This document shows positions 1-10,959 of a DNA stretch of 64,000 bases, in pieces. The translations under genes and the position numbers were made by a program. The first letter of the stretch is position 1, and every line of letters starts with the position of its first letter. The stretch comes from Trichodelitschia bisporula (Eukaryota; Ascomycota; Dothideomycetes; Phaeotrichales; Phaeotrichaceae). The notes under the pieces are model-generated. The model was given only the letters and a program-made list of their open reading frames with translations, was not told where the DNA came from and made no database searches. The stretch covers positions 1,695,979-1,759,978 of the forward strand of contig ML996689.1 of assembly GCA_010356995.1 (NCBI GenBank). Reading direction: 5' to 3'.

Positions 1-2
1 CG

Positions 3-2999
3 GAAGAGAAGGAGAATGCGCGCGATTACACCCTCAATAGCAGCGGCCTCGGAAGCTCAGGCACCTTGGGCAGATCGAGTTCACCATCAGGGCCCTACCA
101 CGCAGCCGTACCACCTAGACCTCTGTTACCTCCGAGCGAGCCCCTCAAGCCGCCGCCCCGGCCTGCGCTCCGGGCACCCTACGTCCCGGCGTACCTTACT
201 TCGGACAAGCGCGCAGCCTCCGTTGACACCCCTTCTCGCCTCCTTAGTAAACCGCCGGTTAGGCCCCCGTGGCCCGGACGAGCTGCATCCGAGGACACGG
301 CACCTGTTGCTCGGCGGCGAAGCGCTTCCGATGCAAGCCGCGTCGTATCTGTCTCGCGCCCTCCCAGTACGGTCGGGGATGCCTACTCGTATTCAGCCGA
401 TGAGTCGGCAACGCAATCGCCCGCGCGTCGAAACTCGCTATCTGGTCCGTATGCCTCGCCCGCCGCGCCGCCCACCGATGTCCTGCCCGCTGTCCCGTCC
501 TTTGATCCGCTCGGGGAAACCCAGATGACAACGGAGGCAGAGAACTTCCGTATTCACATGGATTCAATAGCTCAGCGCCACTTTCTCTGGCATTGGCGTC
601 ATCGCGCCGTCGATCAGCGCCGTCGCCGTGAGCGTCTTGCCGCTCAGGCTGATGCGTATGACCGCAACGTGCTGCTGCGCTCCGCCCTTGAAGGCTGGCG
701 AAGTAAGCTCGCGGATAAGCTGCAAAGACGCAAAGAAGAAGAGACAGAGCGCTTCTTCGAGGCCCTCGAGCGCCGCGCCGAACGCGCCTACAACGCCTTC
801 CTCCTCACCAAAGCGCTCACGCATTGGGCGAACCTGACGAACGATGAGATCGAGCGCACAGGCACCGCGCGCAGACACATCATGCGCACCAAGTATTTCA
901 ACGCCTGGCGCGAAATCACAGCCGTCAACGAGCTCAAGGTGCGCCGCCTGGCGCTACGCAAGTTCTTGACCATCTGGCGCGGCCGCACGGCTCACGTCCG
1001 CCGCGACGAGGCTACCGCCCTTGCGGTCGTGGAAACGAATGCCATGCGCCGCTGCCTCAAGACGTGGCATTTTGCCTTCTTCGCGCTTGCGGCGCCCGCC
1101 GTACGCGAACAGAACCGCAAGCGCGAGGCGCTGCGCAAGTGGGTGCGCGCTATACATAATCACCACGCGCAAGTGGCGCAGGCTGTGCAGGTGGCTGCCG
1201 CCAGCGCGGGTCGCGGGCTGTTCGGCGTGATGGCGGCTAAGCTGTCGCATGTGCGCATGCTGAACACGGCGGCGGAGCAGTTCCGCAGGCGCAAGTTGCT
1301 GGGTGATGCGCTGGGCGTGCTGCGGCGGCGAGCGGTTCTCGAGCCCCGCGGTGTGCGGTTCGCAGAAAGGAGGGAGCAGAAGAGCGAGCGCGCGGTGCTG
1401 CAGGTGTGGAAGACGAAGGCGGTACAGGAGCGCCAGGCGAGGGAATTCCGCGAGGGGCATTTGCTGCGCAATGCGTTCACGGCGTGGAATGATCTCCTCC
1501 GCGTCGTGTTCCTGGAGCATCGTATCGATTACCGCATCGTCTCCGAGGCGCTGTACAAAATGCTCCTCGCCTCGCGCCTCTCTCGCGCCCTCGCCCAGTC
1601 CGACGCCGACCTCGCGTACACCACGCTCAAAACCTGGCACCAGCGCACAGCAGCGCGCCAATCCGCCCTAACCACCGCGCTTCGCACCTTCCGCACCCTT
1701 CAGGCCCAACGCCTGCAAGGTGCAGTCCTAAGCCGCATCACAAACTCCCTCCGCGCACACACCTACCGCGCCGCGGACGCCGTGCGCTTCCGGCGCCAAT
1801 CGCTGCTTAGCCGCGCCTTCGGGGCACTCAAAGCCGAGGCCGCGACCGTGCGCATCCAGAATATAAAGGCGGATAATGCGCGCTTTTACCTGCTCACCAC
1901 GGCGGCGCTGCGCACGTGGCGCGCGGCGACGACGCTGAGCCAGAAGCAGCGCAGGCGCGATGCGTATGCGTATTTGAGGAGGAAGGTTAAGATGCGGATT
2001 GCGCGGGATATGCTGGGCCGCTGGCACGGCGCGACGGTGCATGTCCAGACGCTCGAACACCAGGCCGATGCCCTCGCCTTAACGCATACCCGCGGCGTCG
2101 CATCCACCGCCCTAACTACCCTCTCAAGTCAGCTCACCCACCTGCACACCCTCCAAACCCGCGCATCCTCCTTCCACACAAGCACCCTAACCCACCACGC
2201 CCTCGCCGCCCTCTCCACCCGCCTCACCTCCCTCCACACCCTCTCATCGCAAGCAACATCTTTCAAACACACCTCCACCTTCACAACCGCCCTCTCCTGC
2301 CTCCGCGCCCTAAACCGGTCCCTCTTCCTCTACGCCGGCCAAAGCCGCTGGGCCGACGACCTCGCAGCTAAGTTCTTCGAAAGGCACGTCAAGAGCATGC
2401 TACGGCACTGGGCGGAGCGTGCGCTCGCCGCGCGGGAAGCGGCGGCGGCGGCGGAGGCTGCGACCGAGGGCGCGCCAGGGGTGTCGCGGGACGCTGCGGG
2501 GGACGTGCCCCCGTGGACTGATCCGGCGTTCAGTCTTAAACCTGTGCCTGAGCTGCAGCTTTTCGAGCCTGAGGACACCGCACCACCCCCGGTGCCAGGG
2601 TATCTGAAGACGCCGAGTAAGCGCGAGGCGGTGCGGCGGCGGGAGTTGGGTGGGGGGGGAGGGCTGGGTGGTACGGGTCCAGGTACAGCCGCGGGGCCCC
2701 GACCGCCGGCGACGATTGCGCCCCGCGCCGGCCGGTTCGCTGCGGCTACTGGCCCGCGTGCGCCCGCTACGGCGCCCCCGGTTAGACCGACGGACGAGAC
2801 GCCACTGCCGCGGAGGGGAAGGGCGGAAACACCGGCGCCGGGGGGGCGTGGAGCAGGTATTACGCCTTTTGTGGCTAGGTTGAGGAGGGGGGGGTATGTA
2901 GCTGGCGGGGCTGGTGGCAGGTTCGGTGGACGGGTTGGATTTGAGGATTTAGGTTCTGGAGATGGGATGGGGGAGGGGGAGGGTGATGGGGAGGGATAG
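3..2999 (+). CDS. SFI1: SFI1-like centrin-binding spindle pole/half-bridge protein (5' partial)
   Basis: The frame is open from the window edge, with no ATG before the first conserved segment, so the true start lies upstream; 998 codons are visible. From about residue 180 to 800 the protein is a long helical array of Sfi1-type repeats: hydrophobic-x2-W-K/R blocks such as HFLWHWRHRA, ALEGWRSKL and YFNAWREI, each about 23-35 residues apart. Such repeats bind centrin (Cdc31) and build the half-bridge needed for spindle pole body duplication. Residues about 700-770 contain two similar Thr/His/Leu-rich blocks. The C-terminal 170 residues are Pro/Gly/Arg-rich and probably disordered. No intron is needed. 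SFI1 family assignment is by repeat pattern; function is inferred from the family. Confidence 0.85.
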   Translation, partial: EEKENARDYTLNSSGLGSSGTLGRSSSPSGPYHAAVPPRPLLPPSEPLKPPPRPALRAPYVPAYLTSDKRAASVDTPSRLLSKPPVRPPWPGRAASEDTAPVARRRSASDASRVVSVSRPPSTVGDAYSYSADESATQSPARRNSLSGPYASPAAPPTDVLPAVPSFDPLGETQMTTEAENFRIHMDSIAQRHFLWHWRHRAVDQRRRRERLAAQADAYDRNVLLRSALEGWRSKLADKLQRRKEEETERFFEALERRAERAYNAFLLTKALTHWANLTNDEIERTGTARRHIMRTKYFNAWREITAVNELKVRRLALRKFLTIWRGRTAHVRRDEATALAVVETNAMRRCLKTWHFAFFALAAPAVREQNRKREALRKWVRAIHNHHAQVAQAVQVAAASAGRGLFGVMAAKLSHVRMLNTAAEQFRRRKLLGDALGVLRRRAVLEPRGVRFAERREQKSERAVLQVWKTKAVQERQAREFREGHLLRNAFTAWNDLLRVVFLEHRIDYRIVSEALYKMLLASRLSRALAQSDADLAYTTLKTWHQRTAARQSALTTALRTFRTLQAQRLQGAVLSRITNSLRAHTYRAADAVRFRRQSLLSRAFGALKAEAATVRIQNIKADNARFYLLTTAALRTWRAATTLSQKQRRRDAYAYLRRKVKMRIARDMLGRWHGATVHVQTLEHQADALALTHTRGVASTALTTLSSQLTHLHTLQTRASSFHTSTLTHHALAALSTRLTSLHTLSSQATSFKHTSTFTTALSCLRALNRSLFLYAGQSRWADDLAAKFFERHVKSMLRHWAERALAAREAAAAAEAATEGAPGVSRDAAGDVPPWTDPAFSLKPVPELQLFEPEDTAPPPVPGYLKTPSKREAVRRRELGGGGGLGGTGPGTAAGPRPPATIAPRAGRFAAATGPRAPATAPPVRPTDETPLPRRGRAETPAPGGRGAGITPFVARLRRGGYVAGGAGGRFGGRVGFEDLGSGDGMGEGEGDGEG

Positions 3000-4642
3000 G
3001 GATGGATGGGGAGGGGCTGAAGATGTAGGCGTGTTTGAATAGGTGCATGGGCGGGCGGGCGGTTTGGATGCTAGATACCCGGCGTGTCGTGTTTGGCGTT
3101 TAGCGGGCATGAGCGAGGAATGGAGTTAGGCTTGATGCCGCGTTGAGTTTGTGGACCGCGCTCTTTTGTCCCACACGTGCTGATGTGCAAAGGCTCCGCC
3201 CGCGGGCAGCAGCTTTGCGGCCCTTCCTTCGGCCCGACGCCGAGCCGAACGGTAGCCTTCGCGGGCCGAGCAGCCGCCCGCACACCGATGCTGCCCCCAC
3301 GTCAGTGTGACATCGAGCACAGCACAACTTTACGGTCCCGAGTCGGATATTCCCCGCGGTTGCTGCATCCCCGAGCTCTAGCTAGCTCTAGCATTCAAGA
3401 CGCCGGTGTGATATCGGCACGCACCATTCGCAACCCAAGACAGCAAGCAAATCATTCACCACCCAAACGACAGACAACCAAGCATGGATGCTAATGCGCT
3501 CTCTCCGCTTAGACCAGCGCCATCTACCTCTTCAATACGTCCCCACACCTCCCCGTGCTGGCTACTGCGCCCACCTTGCGCGTACCCACCAGATACACTC
3601 GCGCCACGCGCACTCCCGCCATGCGTACTTCCACACCCACGCGCCCTCCTATCACCACGGGCCCTCGCTTCCGTTTCCCCTCACGCTCGAATCGGCCGCA
3701 GCTGAATTTAGCGTAGCGTGATCCACGTTGGTGATGGGGGCCGAGCATGCTGTGCCTGGATCGGGGAGGGGGGACTGGTTCCGGCGAAAGACTTCGGTGG
3801 CAGCTTCCCGGCTTGGCGGGATGGCGGGGGGTTCGAGGGGAGGCAAGCTGGGGGGATGTTTTTCCCCGGCGTGGGGGGGGGGGGGGGTACAGTTGGAGCG
3901 GAGGCTGGAAGGGGGGCTGGAGCTGGTACAAGTGTGAGCGCTGCGAGATCTTGGGGTGGAGTGGGGGGGTGGGATACCAGGGCCCGTGCTGCCTGGGGTT
4001 CGGGGTGTGGCCGATGAAGCACCCATCCGCCGGTGCGGACGAGACGCAGCCGAGAGCTTGGGCTGCCACATGGTGGTGGTTATGGTAGTGACGGGCCGCT
4101 CCGGACGGAGGCCCGGGGAACGTGCCAGGAGAATGCTCCCCGTCCGGCCGTGTTCGTGATAGTAAAGGAGAATGATGTCTGTCAACGGTCCTAAATAAGC
4201 CCCTATATGTCAAACTTCATTCAAGCAAGCACATTAAAACGGATAAAGTACTTACCCTTGGACTGGAGCATGATTATGGTGGTTAAGGTGATGGGTGGTT
4301 TCTGATTGCAACGCACCCCTCCCAATCGGCATTCGACAGCTATCCTCACCCGTACCTCGCCCATCTGCGTCCCTGGTTTTGCAGACGGCTTGAGGATGTC
4401 CCTCCGTGTAGGCATGGAGGACGGGAATCGGACTTAGCTCGGCAGCGGCTGGAGGTTGTGCTGCCAGCAAACAGATCGGCCGATCTCTCATTGCTCCTCT
4501 AAGTTCCGTCTGGGTGGGGTTCCACGGAGTAACAACTGGACATGCTTGGGGGACCGCTTCCGTCCCAGGCACTTGGTACGGACCTGATGGAAAGAGAGAT
4601 GTGATGGGGGTAAGCCACGGGTGTAGTGCTGATTCTGGGACG
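3000..4642. other. Intergenic, no supported gene
   Basis: Both strands carry only short overlapping ORFs with low-complexity translations. The stretch contains a run of 13 or more G near 3880 and G-rich plus-strand sequence around 3720-3990. I see no conserved protein segment, RNA gene or repeat family here. Confidence 0.6.
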
Positions 4643-5048
4643 TTAAAGCGGATAAGGAGTTGTCTCGCTGTAGGCGATATCGTAGAGGTCTAATGTAAGC
4701 CCTTTGAGGTGCTGAGGGGTTATTGGTAGTACCTGATCCTGACTTTCCACCATCCGAAGCTTATCGCTAAGGATATACGAGTTACTGCAATTCCGTGCTT
4801 CCACGCCCGTGAACATCAACTGCGCGACAAACCACGCAGCGGGATCATAGCATTCGCGGAAACGTAGGTCCCCTATGCGCCATTCGCAATGGGCGTATGT
4901 CTCGATACATTAGAAGAGTATCGCGAATAAACTCTGGTGATGCCCGCGGGATTCCCTTGTAGATGATGAAGCCTTCACGATCCTCGAAATACCTGGACCG
5001 GTGAATTTTTGAAAGGCCCTCGAAGTCGTAATCCGTTCTGAGAGCCAT
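4643..5048 (-). pseudogene. Decayed relative of the 25-residue-repeat gene at 5866-7126
   Basis: The minus strand from an ATG at 5048 encodes about 50 residues with GFIIYKGIPRASPEFIRDTL, which resembles GVLTYQGVPQYEREFIDATL of the neighbour at 5866-7126. The similarity then continues in another frame with AAWFVAQLMF, matching KQWVVAQLAF of the neighbour, and the frame stops at 4645. No GT-AG intron of normal size joins the two frames, so a frameshift is the simplest reading. Downstream minus-strand sequence to about 4250 is Pro/His-rich and might be a remnant C-terminal tail. It could still be a functional gene with an unusual intron or a sequencing error. Function unknown. Confidence 0.5.
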
Positions 5049-5865
5049 AGTAGCGTTGGGATATGCGATGTGAATGATGAAACAACGGAAGAGAGGGCGC
5101 GAGAGGCGGAAGATATGCGGAATGTAAAGGATAGGATGAAGGGGATGAAGGGGAGAGGGCACGAGAGGTGGAAGACATGCTGCAATAAACATGCTGCATC
5201 CTACCTTCCCTCCACCCTTGTCACCAAGCCGGTTGCGCCTCCCTCCCACGCCTCAGAGCTGAAGAAGGTAAGCGCGTCCTGACTGGCGACGCAAAAGTCT
5301 CCGCAAGCAGAGGGAACATATAACGGAAGCTTATGAAAGCGAACATATGAAAGCACAGGGTACACCGTCGAGAGTACCATCATCACGGCTACACCCCAAG
5401 TTGGATGGAATTGTATTCGATGGCGGTGATGATACAGTGCTCCCGAGTGTATGTCGCCAGTGGCTGTGCACGGCCCATATTGCGCCGCCTTGCCACCAGT
5501 CAGCCCTTCGCCGTACACCCAAACTCCCCTTCCCCGGGCCGAAACCCGAGCGGCAAACATCCACCATGGCCCGAGCAACTTACACTTACAGGCAGAGATA
5601 TAGAATCTTCCACCCCAGTGTCACGTACACGAATGCAGGCACAGAAGGCTCAGCATTTATGCCAATGCATGCAACGGCATTCCCTCCGACGCCAGCGTCC
5701 TCACTCTTCATCCTTCCAATCCCGTCCATCTCCCGGGCAACCCATGTAAGCGTCGAAGGCCTCCCGGCAGCTGCGCGAGCGCATCTACGTGCCCTGTCAG
5801 GCGAATCCCCCCATTCCCTCTGCCTGTCCCGTCCGACTCCATGCATTCGTCCAACGGAAGCCCGG
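5049..5865. other. Intergenic, no supported gene
   Basis: A minus-strand ORF at 5201-5578 and plus-strand ORFs around 5347-5976 are open but show no recognisable motif, and they overlap on opposite strands. I do not call a gene. Confidence 0.5.
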
Positions 5866-7126
5866 CTACAAGTACGGCTTCAGCTCCACATCAGGCACGT
5901 TCGGGAGGTCGAGACTTCGCAGCGACGGGAGAGTATCTCGCGCTCCCGGGGGGTTCCGACTGGAATGCGTGGGTAGAGAAGCCGGGACGGATGGCGGCAC
6001 GGGTACGTTAATAGGACCGTATGGGCTGGAGTATGTGGGACGAGGAGCCTGGACGAAGGGTTGTACAGATGAGCTATTGAGGTCGTATGCGTTCTGGCTG
6101 GAGTGTCCGGGTAGCGGAGCCTGAGCGAGAGAGTACGGTACGGGTACGCTACCGAAGTAGTATGGGCCCTGGCTGAAGCTCTCGGGTAGAGGAACCTGGG
6201 CGGGAGCGTACGGTACGGGTGCATTACTGAGGCCGTAAGGGCCCTGGCCGGAGTGCCCGGGTAGAGGAGCCTGGGTGGGACGATACAGTACGGGGGCGCT
6301 CCTGATGCCGTATGGGCCCTGGCTGAAGTGTCCGGGTAGAGGAACTTGGGCGGAAGCATACGGTACGGTTGCGTTACTGAGGCCGTATGGGCCCTGGCCG
6401 AAGTTTCTGGGTGGAGGAGCATAAACGGGGATGAGTGGTACCCATGTGGCAGGGACTTCCGGTTCGTGATTCGCGTTCGGGAGATGATTCGCGGTTGGGG
6501 GGTCATCCGTGCTCGGGAGATGATCCCACCTCGGGATGTCAGGAACTTCCACGTGGTGCTCATCAGGATCGGGCCGGGCTGGGAAGTGCACTATGCTGCC
6601 ACGATTTCCGAAGGCTAAAATGAAATGGGCGTTGTCCTGCGTGTTTTGTCCTTTTGGGTCTGAGAGCTTCGATGCATGGGAATGCCCCTGGGCAAGGAGT
6701 GCTGATTCCTCCGCTTGGAAGTCTTTGGAGACGGATTGCGCCTCGTTGGAAATGCGGTCGCACTAGGCTAGTGTAAGCTGTCAATTGTGTTGGGATTTCG
6801 TTGCTCGTCCATACTTTTCCTTCTGCGACTGCTCTTCGGAGCGTCGAGACAAGCTGTTGGGCGGTATAGGACTCGGGGTTAAACGGCTGCCCAACGGCGA
6901 AAGCTAGCTGCGCAACGACCCATTGCTTAAGGAAGAAACTTAGACCACGTACTTGATCGAAGACTGCGAGACTTCTTCGAATTGGCTTCCATTCCTCTTG
7001 ACTAGAATCATCAGGTGGGAACTTGGCAAGGGTTGCGTCGATAAACTCCCGCTCATATTGTGGTACGCCCTGGTATGTGAGCACGCCGAGCCCGCTGTGA
7101 TACCACCATCCCAGGGGCCACGGCAT
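5866..7126 (-). CDS. Hypothetical protein with seven C-terminal 25-residue tandem repeats
   Basis: Two-exon model: 6815-7126 and 5866-6762, with a 52-nt intron (GTATGG...CCTAG) that restores one continuous 402-residue frame. The start is the ATG at 7126 (MPWPLGWW); further 5' exons are possible because an open stretch lies upstream to 7583. Residues 1-104 form a compact domain with GVLTYQGVPQYEREF and QWVVAQLAF, also seen in the decayed copy at 4643-5048. A Gln/Ala-rich linker follows, then a Pro/His/Asn/Glu-rich stretch. Residues about 220-375 hold seven units of a PLPGHFSQGPYGLSNAPVPY-like repeat with a 25-residue spacing, shortening to 24 and 22 at the end. No signal peptide or membrane segment is evident. 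Family and function are unknown to me. Confidence 0.62.
5941..6417 (-). repeat. 75-bp coding minisatellite
   Basis: About seven tandem copies of a 75-bp unit encode the GQGPYG-type repeats of the gene at 5866-7126. The plus strand shows recurring GGGCCCTGGC and GGGTAGAGGA(A/G)C motifs. Copies differ by several substitutions, and the last two are shortened by whole codons, so the reading frame is kept. Confidence 0.85.
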
Positions 7127-8537
7127 GATGGTCCTATTCAACGGCCACGAAATCGACAGGAGGAGTCGCGTGGAGAAGGTAGGATCATACAACTATAAAA
7201 AGTAGCGAAGCTGGGTGATGCTGGGTGATGCTGTATGATGCTTGGGGACGTTGGGGGGATGTTAGTGATATGGCATGCACGATGTGAAGACATTCTGGGA
7301 TAAGCATCGTAGACACACCTTCCCACAGTCTTTGGCACGGGACTTTTGTGTCTTTCCCCATCGACAGCGAGAAGGTAGAGCGTGCCTTCCACCACTTATA
7401 TGTAGGGAGAAAGCGAGCTCGTCCTGGCTGGTGTCCAAAGACTTGCCCATCCTTACTGCGCACACCGAGGGCCGGCGTCCCACCATAAAGGAATCTGACA
7501 TGCAACCTGGTGGAGCCTGAGTTGAGGACGCTTTCGCGCATTGACGGTGCCATTGCGAAGTACAAGGCTGTAGCATAGGCCATCGTGAGGAGGAGTCAGG
7601 GTACACAAAAATAGAAGGGAAGCATATGGAGGGAAGTCGGTGACGTTGTGTTTGGCAAGGACTAAGAGGTCATCATCTCTCCTCACGTCGAGCAGTGCAC
7701 TACTTTTGCCGCATCATCAGCCCGTGGCTATGCGAAAGAACGGGGTGGTAATGGGCCTGCGGGTGCAGAAGTTGCGTTGCTCACAGAGGTGGGAGGACGA
7801 AGTGACGTTGACTCCATGGGATGGGGAGGTGACCAAGGGCTACCCGAAAAAGTCATGTCCCCCTCTCTCCAAATTTTGGCAGAGGCCATGTCGCCGAGGT
7901 GAACATGACTTTTTCGAGGGGCCTTGGACGTTAGCTCAAGGGCTTTTGCGAAAACGTCGGGGCACCCCGCTAGCCCCTAACCTTATGTGTACTTCACTGA
8001 AAGCATGTCATCAGCAACACTAAACTAATATTCATTGGGCTGCCTCTTATATCGAGCACGACTTGCAATTTATGATAATCGACTTGACTGGCTTTTTTCT
8101 TCCCGTTTGGTCTTGTACGTAGTATGTTCTCCTCTCATCCTCTCAGGCAGCTTAAAGGATACCAACGTACTCATGCCCTTGTATCACCTCGTCAACGATA
8201 TACCATCTAAACACAGCCTTCACGATATACCCCGTTAACTTGCTCAATCGACCTAGTGTTCAATATTGGGTTCACCACTTCTTCTTTCGATGTCTGTGGC
8301 GGAGCGGGCTGCAAGAATGCCTTGCGCCCGGGTTGGTGGCCTGGCAGCCGTAGCCTTGTCGTACTTCACTGGGGTTTCATGTGTTTCAGAGGGCGGCCGA
8401 TGGCGCAGGGTGGGGGCAGAGCAGTGGGGTGCTTGGCAGAGGTTGGTTCTTTATACCTTGAGTGGGATTCGTTTGCTACTCTGCTCTGCGTGTTGGCGGT
8501 TCGCCTTTGTGTGCTTTGGTCGTTGCTCTTCGCGGGT
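7127..8537. other. Mostly non-coding stretch with an inverted repeat
   Basis: A minus-strand ORF at 7185-7583 (MAYATALYF) could be a 5' exon or neighbour of the repeat gene, but I could not join it convincingly. Plus-strand ORFs at 7640-8023 and 8035-8238 have no motifs. Around 7205-7245 the motif GGGTGATGCT is repeated imperfectly. Confidence 0.45.
7833..7927. repeat. Inverted repeat, about 25-bp arms
   Basis: The left arm at 7833-7858 contains CGAAAAAGTCATGT, and the right arm at 7903-7927 is its reverse complement, ACATGACTTTTTCG. Outer parts CCAAGG/CCTTGG also pair, with two small mismatched steps between. The 44-base loop lies between the arms. It could be a hairpin in a transcript or the remains of a small inverted-repeat element; no target-site duplication was recognised. 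Confidence 0.75.
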
Positions 8538-9811
8538 ATGGCGAACTCACCTCCTTCCCCGTTCCCTGTAGTGGTTAATCCAACGGACTTACCTCATTCT
8601 ATTGAAATATATACTACCCAGTACTCACGAAGACTATTCCCGGAGTCAGAAACTCCTCTCCCTCTTTCGCTGCGTCCCCCGGAACCGAAACTGTGGTGAG
8701 ACCCATCGAAGAATGAATGGAGAATATGGCGAGACACACCAGAAGAACAACCACAACAACCGGAAGAACAGCCACCACCGGGGGAACAGCCACCGCTGGA
8801 AGAACAACCACCACTGGAAGAGCAACCGCCACCAGAAGAACAACTACTATTGGACTTAGATGGTACCAGTCACGAATATGACTTCCGAGACTCTCCATCC
8901 CGTACGGACTCAATTTCTCGTACGGACTCACCATTCCTCACGGACTCGCCATCTCCCACAGACTTACCTACTTTCACCCAAGAGCCTGAGAGTGTGCTTC
9001 GATATCGCAAGACTAGACATACTGGGGGCCAACATCCTGATAGCCCCGAGCTCCCAACACATCTTCCTGATTACCCCCCGACCCTCCATTTGTCTAAATC
9101 TGAGAGGCATTACTTGGAGGTAAAGATCTGCCGTCCCCACACTGCATCAAAGTTGCTGATTTCTGTAGACGGGCAGATATTCTATCGAAAAGATCCTCAA
9201 AATTGGACAGAAGACCTTAGTTGTAAGACACTTCTTTTCCTCACTAGGCCTTACTAAGCTCATAGAGCGACGCGACGCTCCAAACTCTCACCTATATAAC
9301 TGCTCTAATAGGTGCCATCTTGCAAACTATCTCATTTGTCCGTACCAAGCCCACCACAGCCTCCTTGTCTGATGCCGAATTCTTCGCCGCCCTCCAATCT
9401 TCCCTCATGCAACTCCTCGGCTCTTATGGCACCATTGTGCCCGTCATACGCCATATTAAGCTACGTAGCGCGTATGCATGGTCTGCGGGGGTGCTTACGT
9501 TCGGGAGCTTTGGGCTTATCATTGCGGCTCCGGCTGTATATTTTGGTATGGCTAGCGTAGTCCCTCTAGTGCTTTATCTAGCTGGTGCTTTGCAGGCATT
9601 TGTTGTGCTGCAGTTGGTTCGCGCCATCGCAGTGGGCATGAACGGTCAATCTGGTCTACTAGACGAGGATGAGATGACAGCCGAGAATGAGTGGGAGATA
9701 AGCCTGCGGGACTATCGGAGAAATATGAGGCTGCTTGAAAAGCAGTATCGATTACGCCTGCTCGAGATGCACACGGAGTTTGCAAAAGCGTTGGGGACAA
9801 AGCGGGTGTAA
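8538..9811 (+). CDS. Hypothetical two-TM membrane protein with Pro/Gln/Glu repeats (unit A; 5' end unresolved)
   Basis: The secure part is an exon open from 8700 to 9222 joined to 9312-9811 by an 89-nt intron (GTAAGA...CTAATAG), which turns ACCTTAGTT/GTGCC into an uninterrupted frame. The first exon encodes a P-E-E-Q-P-P repeat tract (8736-8850), then Ser/Thr/Asp-rich sequence and SKLLISVDGQIFYRKD. The second encodes two hydrophobic segments (WSAGVLTFGSFGLIIAAPAVYF and VPLVLYLAGALQAFVVLQLV regions) and a basic C-terminal helix. No in-frame ATG exists in the first exon. A plausible N-terminal piece starts at ATG 8538 (MANSPPSPFPVVV), but I found no splice junction that keeps frame. The second exon is duplicated at 10960-11346. 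Function unknown. Confidence 0.5.
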
Positions 9812-9989
9812 TGATGAGTTTGCACATATCAAAAGTGCGGCCGTACGTCGTGAATTTACTTGAGGCGGACACATGGGGATCATCAAATGTGGTGCTGGGC
9901 AGGCCACGGCATTGTATCCAATCGAATTATCCTAGCCGATGTTCGTCTCTGCCTTGCTCATCGACAATGCAAACGCGATTCAGCAATCA

Positions 9990-10729
9990 TGCCTGACTTA
10001 CCACTCCCTGCGGTCTATCAACCGCAGCCTTGTCCCATCCCTGGCAGGAGCCGAGGTCTAAGCCTTATGGAGCAGCAGGAGCCTGCTGCCTTGTCAACGT
10101 GGACGACCTCTCGACATCCCCTCTTCTGCGCCCCAAGCCCTTCATCGAACAGTTCGTTAGAAGTTTGTTCTTCTCCGGATCTCCTTTTGTCGAATACCTT
10201 AGCTATGAACCACAGACGCCGCTGCCATGGCTGTTGCGCGGTCCATCACTCCGAAGCCTGCGACCCAGGTGGTTGATGAGTCTTACAGTTCTCTGGTTTC
10301 TGGTACTCGTACTGGTTGGGGCACTCGTACATTACGGGATTGAGATCGGGTACGAAACTAAAAGGTTTTTAGTTATTGCACAAAGTCTCAAAACCTCACT
10401 GAGTGGGTTCGCCAGAGATCACGAGCTCAGACCCGCGGAGCTCTACAAGTGCCATGACCTTTTATGTGCGAAATTATTTGATTCATACGAAAATCTTGTA
10501 AAATACTCCCGGCCGATGCATGAGAAGGGCCTCCCCCATGTATACACACACTACCGATGTACTATGGCCGGTTGTCAACTTTCAGACACAAAGTTCGCGA
10601 GAATCGATGGGTTGAAGAAGCATATCGAAGTTTCACATCCTAATGAAGACTTTGACCAGGTACTTTCAAGTGAGTGTCGGCTTGGCCTCTTTTAAGACAA
10701 ACCATTGACAAATGTCATAGGAGACGTGA
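9990..10729 (+). CDS. Hypothetical protein with one TM segment and a C2H2-like finger
   Basis: The coding frame is open from about 10030 to 10659 and then splices (GTACTTTC...GTCATAG, 61 nt) to a tiny last exon ending at 10729; without splicing it stops at 10695. It encodes a hydrophobic helix (MSLTVLWFLVLVLVGALVHY, from codon 10276). A Cys/His motif, YRCTMAGC...LKKHIEVSH, with C-x4-C and H-x4-H spacing follows, then an acidic tail. The only in-frame ATG is at 10276, just before the membrane helix. Conserved-looking sequence upstream (RPKPFIEQFVRSLFF) suggests an earlier spliced exon, perhaps from ATG 9990. It lies between the two related units A and B. No family recognised. Confidence 0.45.
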
Positions 10730-10959
10730 GGGAATTACCGTCCCGTGGCGCTTTACGAGTAGAGAATCAACCAAACGGCTATAGATGCCTATGCCCGTAA
10801 TCAACCCAAGTGCACATACACTAGGAACAGATCACCGTCACACAGGAAAGCATTCCTTGCTAATGGTAAGAGATCTCCTGCCTTAGCCACGCCCTCTAAA
10901 TTTCACACTGTGCAGGGCAACGCTAAGGTCCTCGGCCTCACAGTTCTCACCACGCTACT

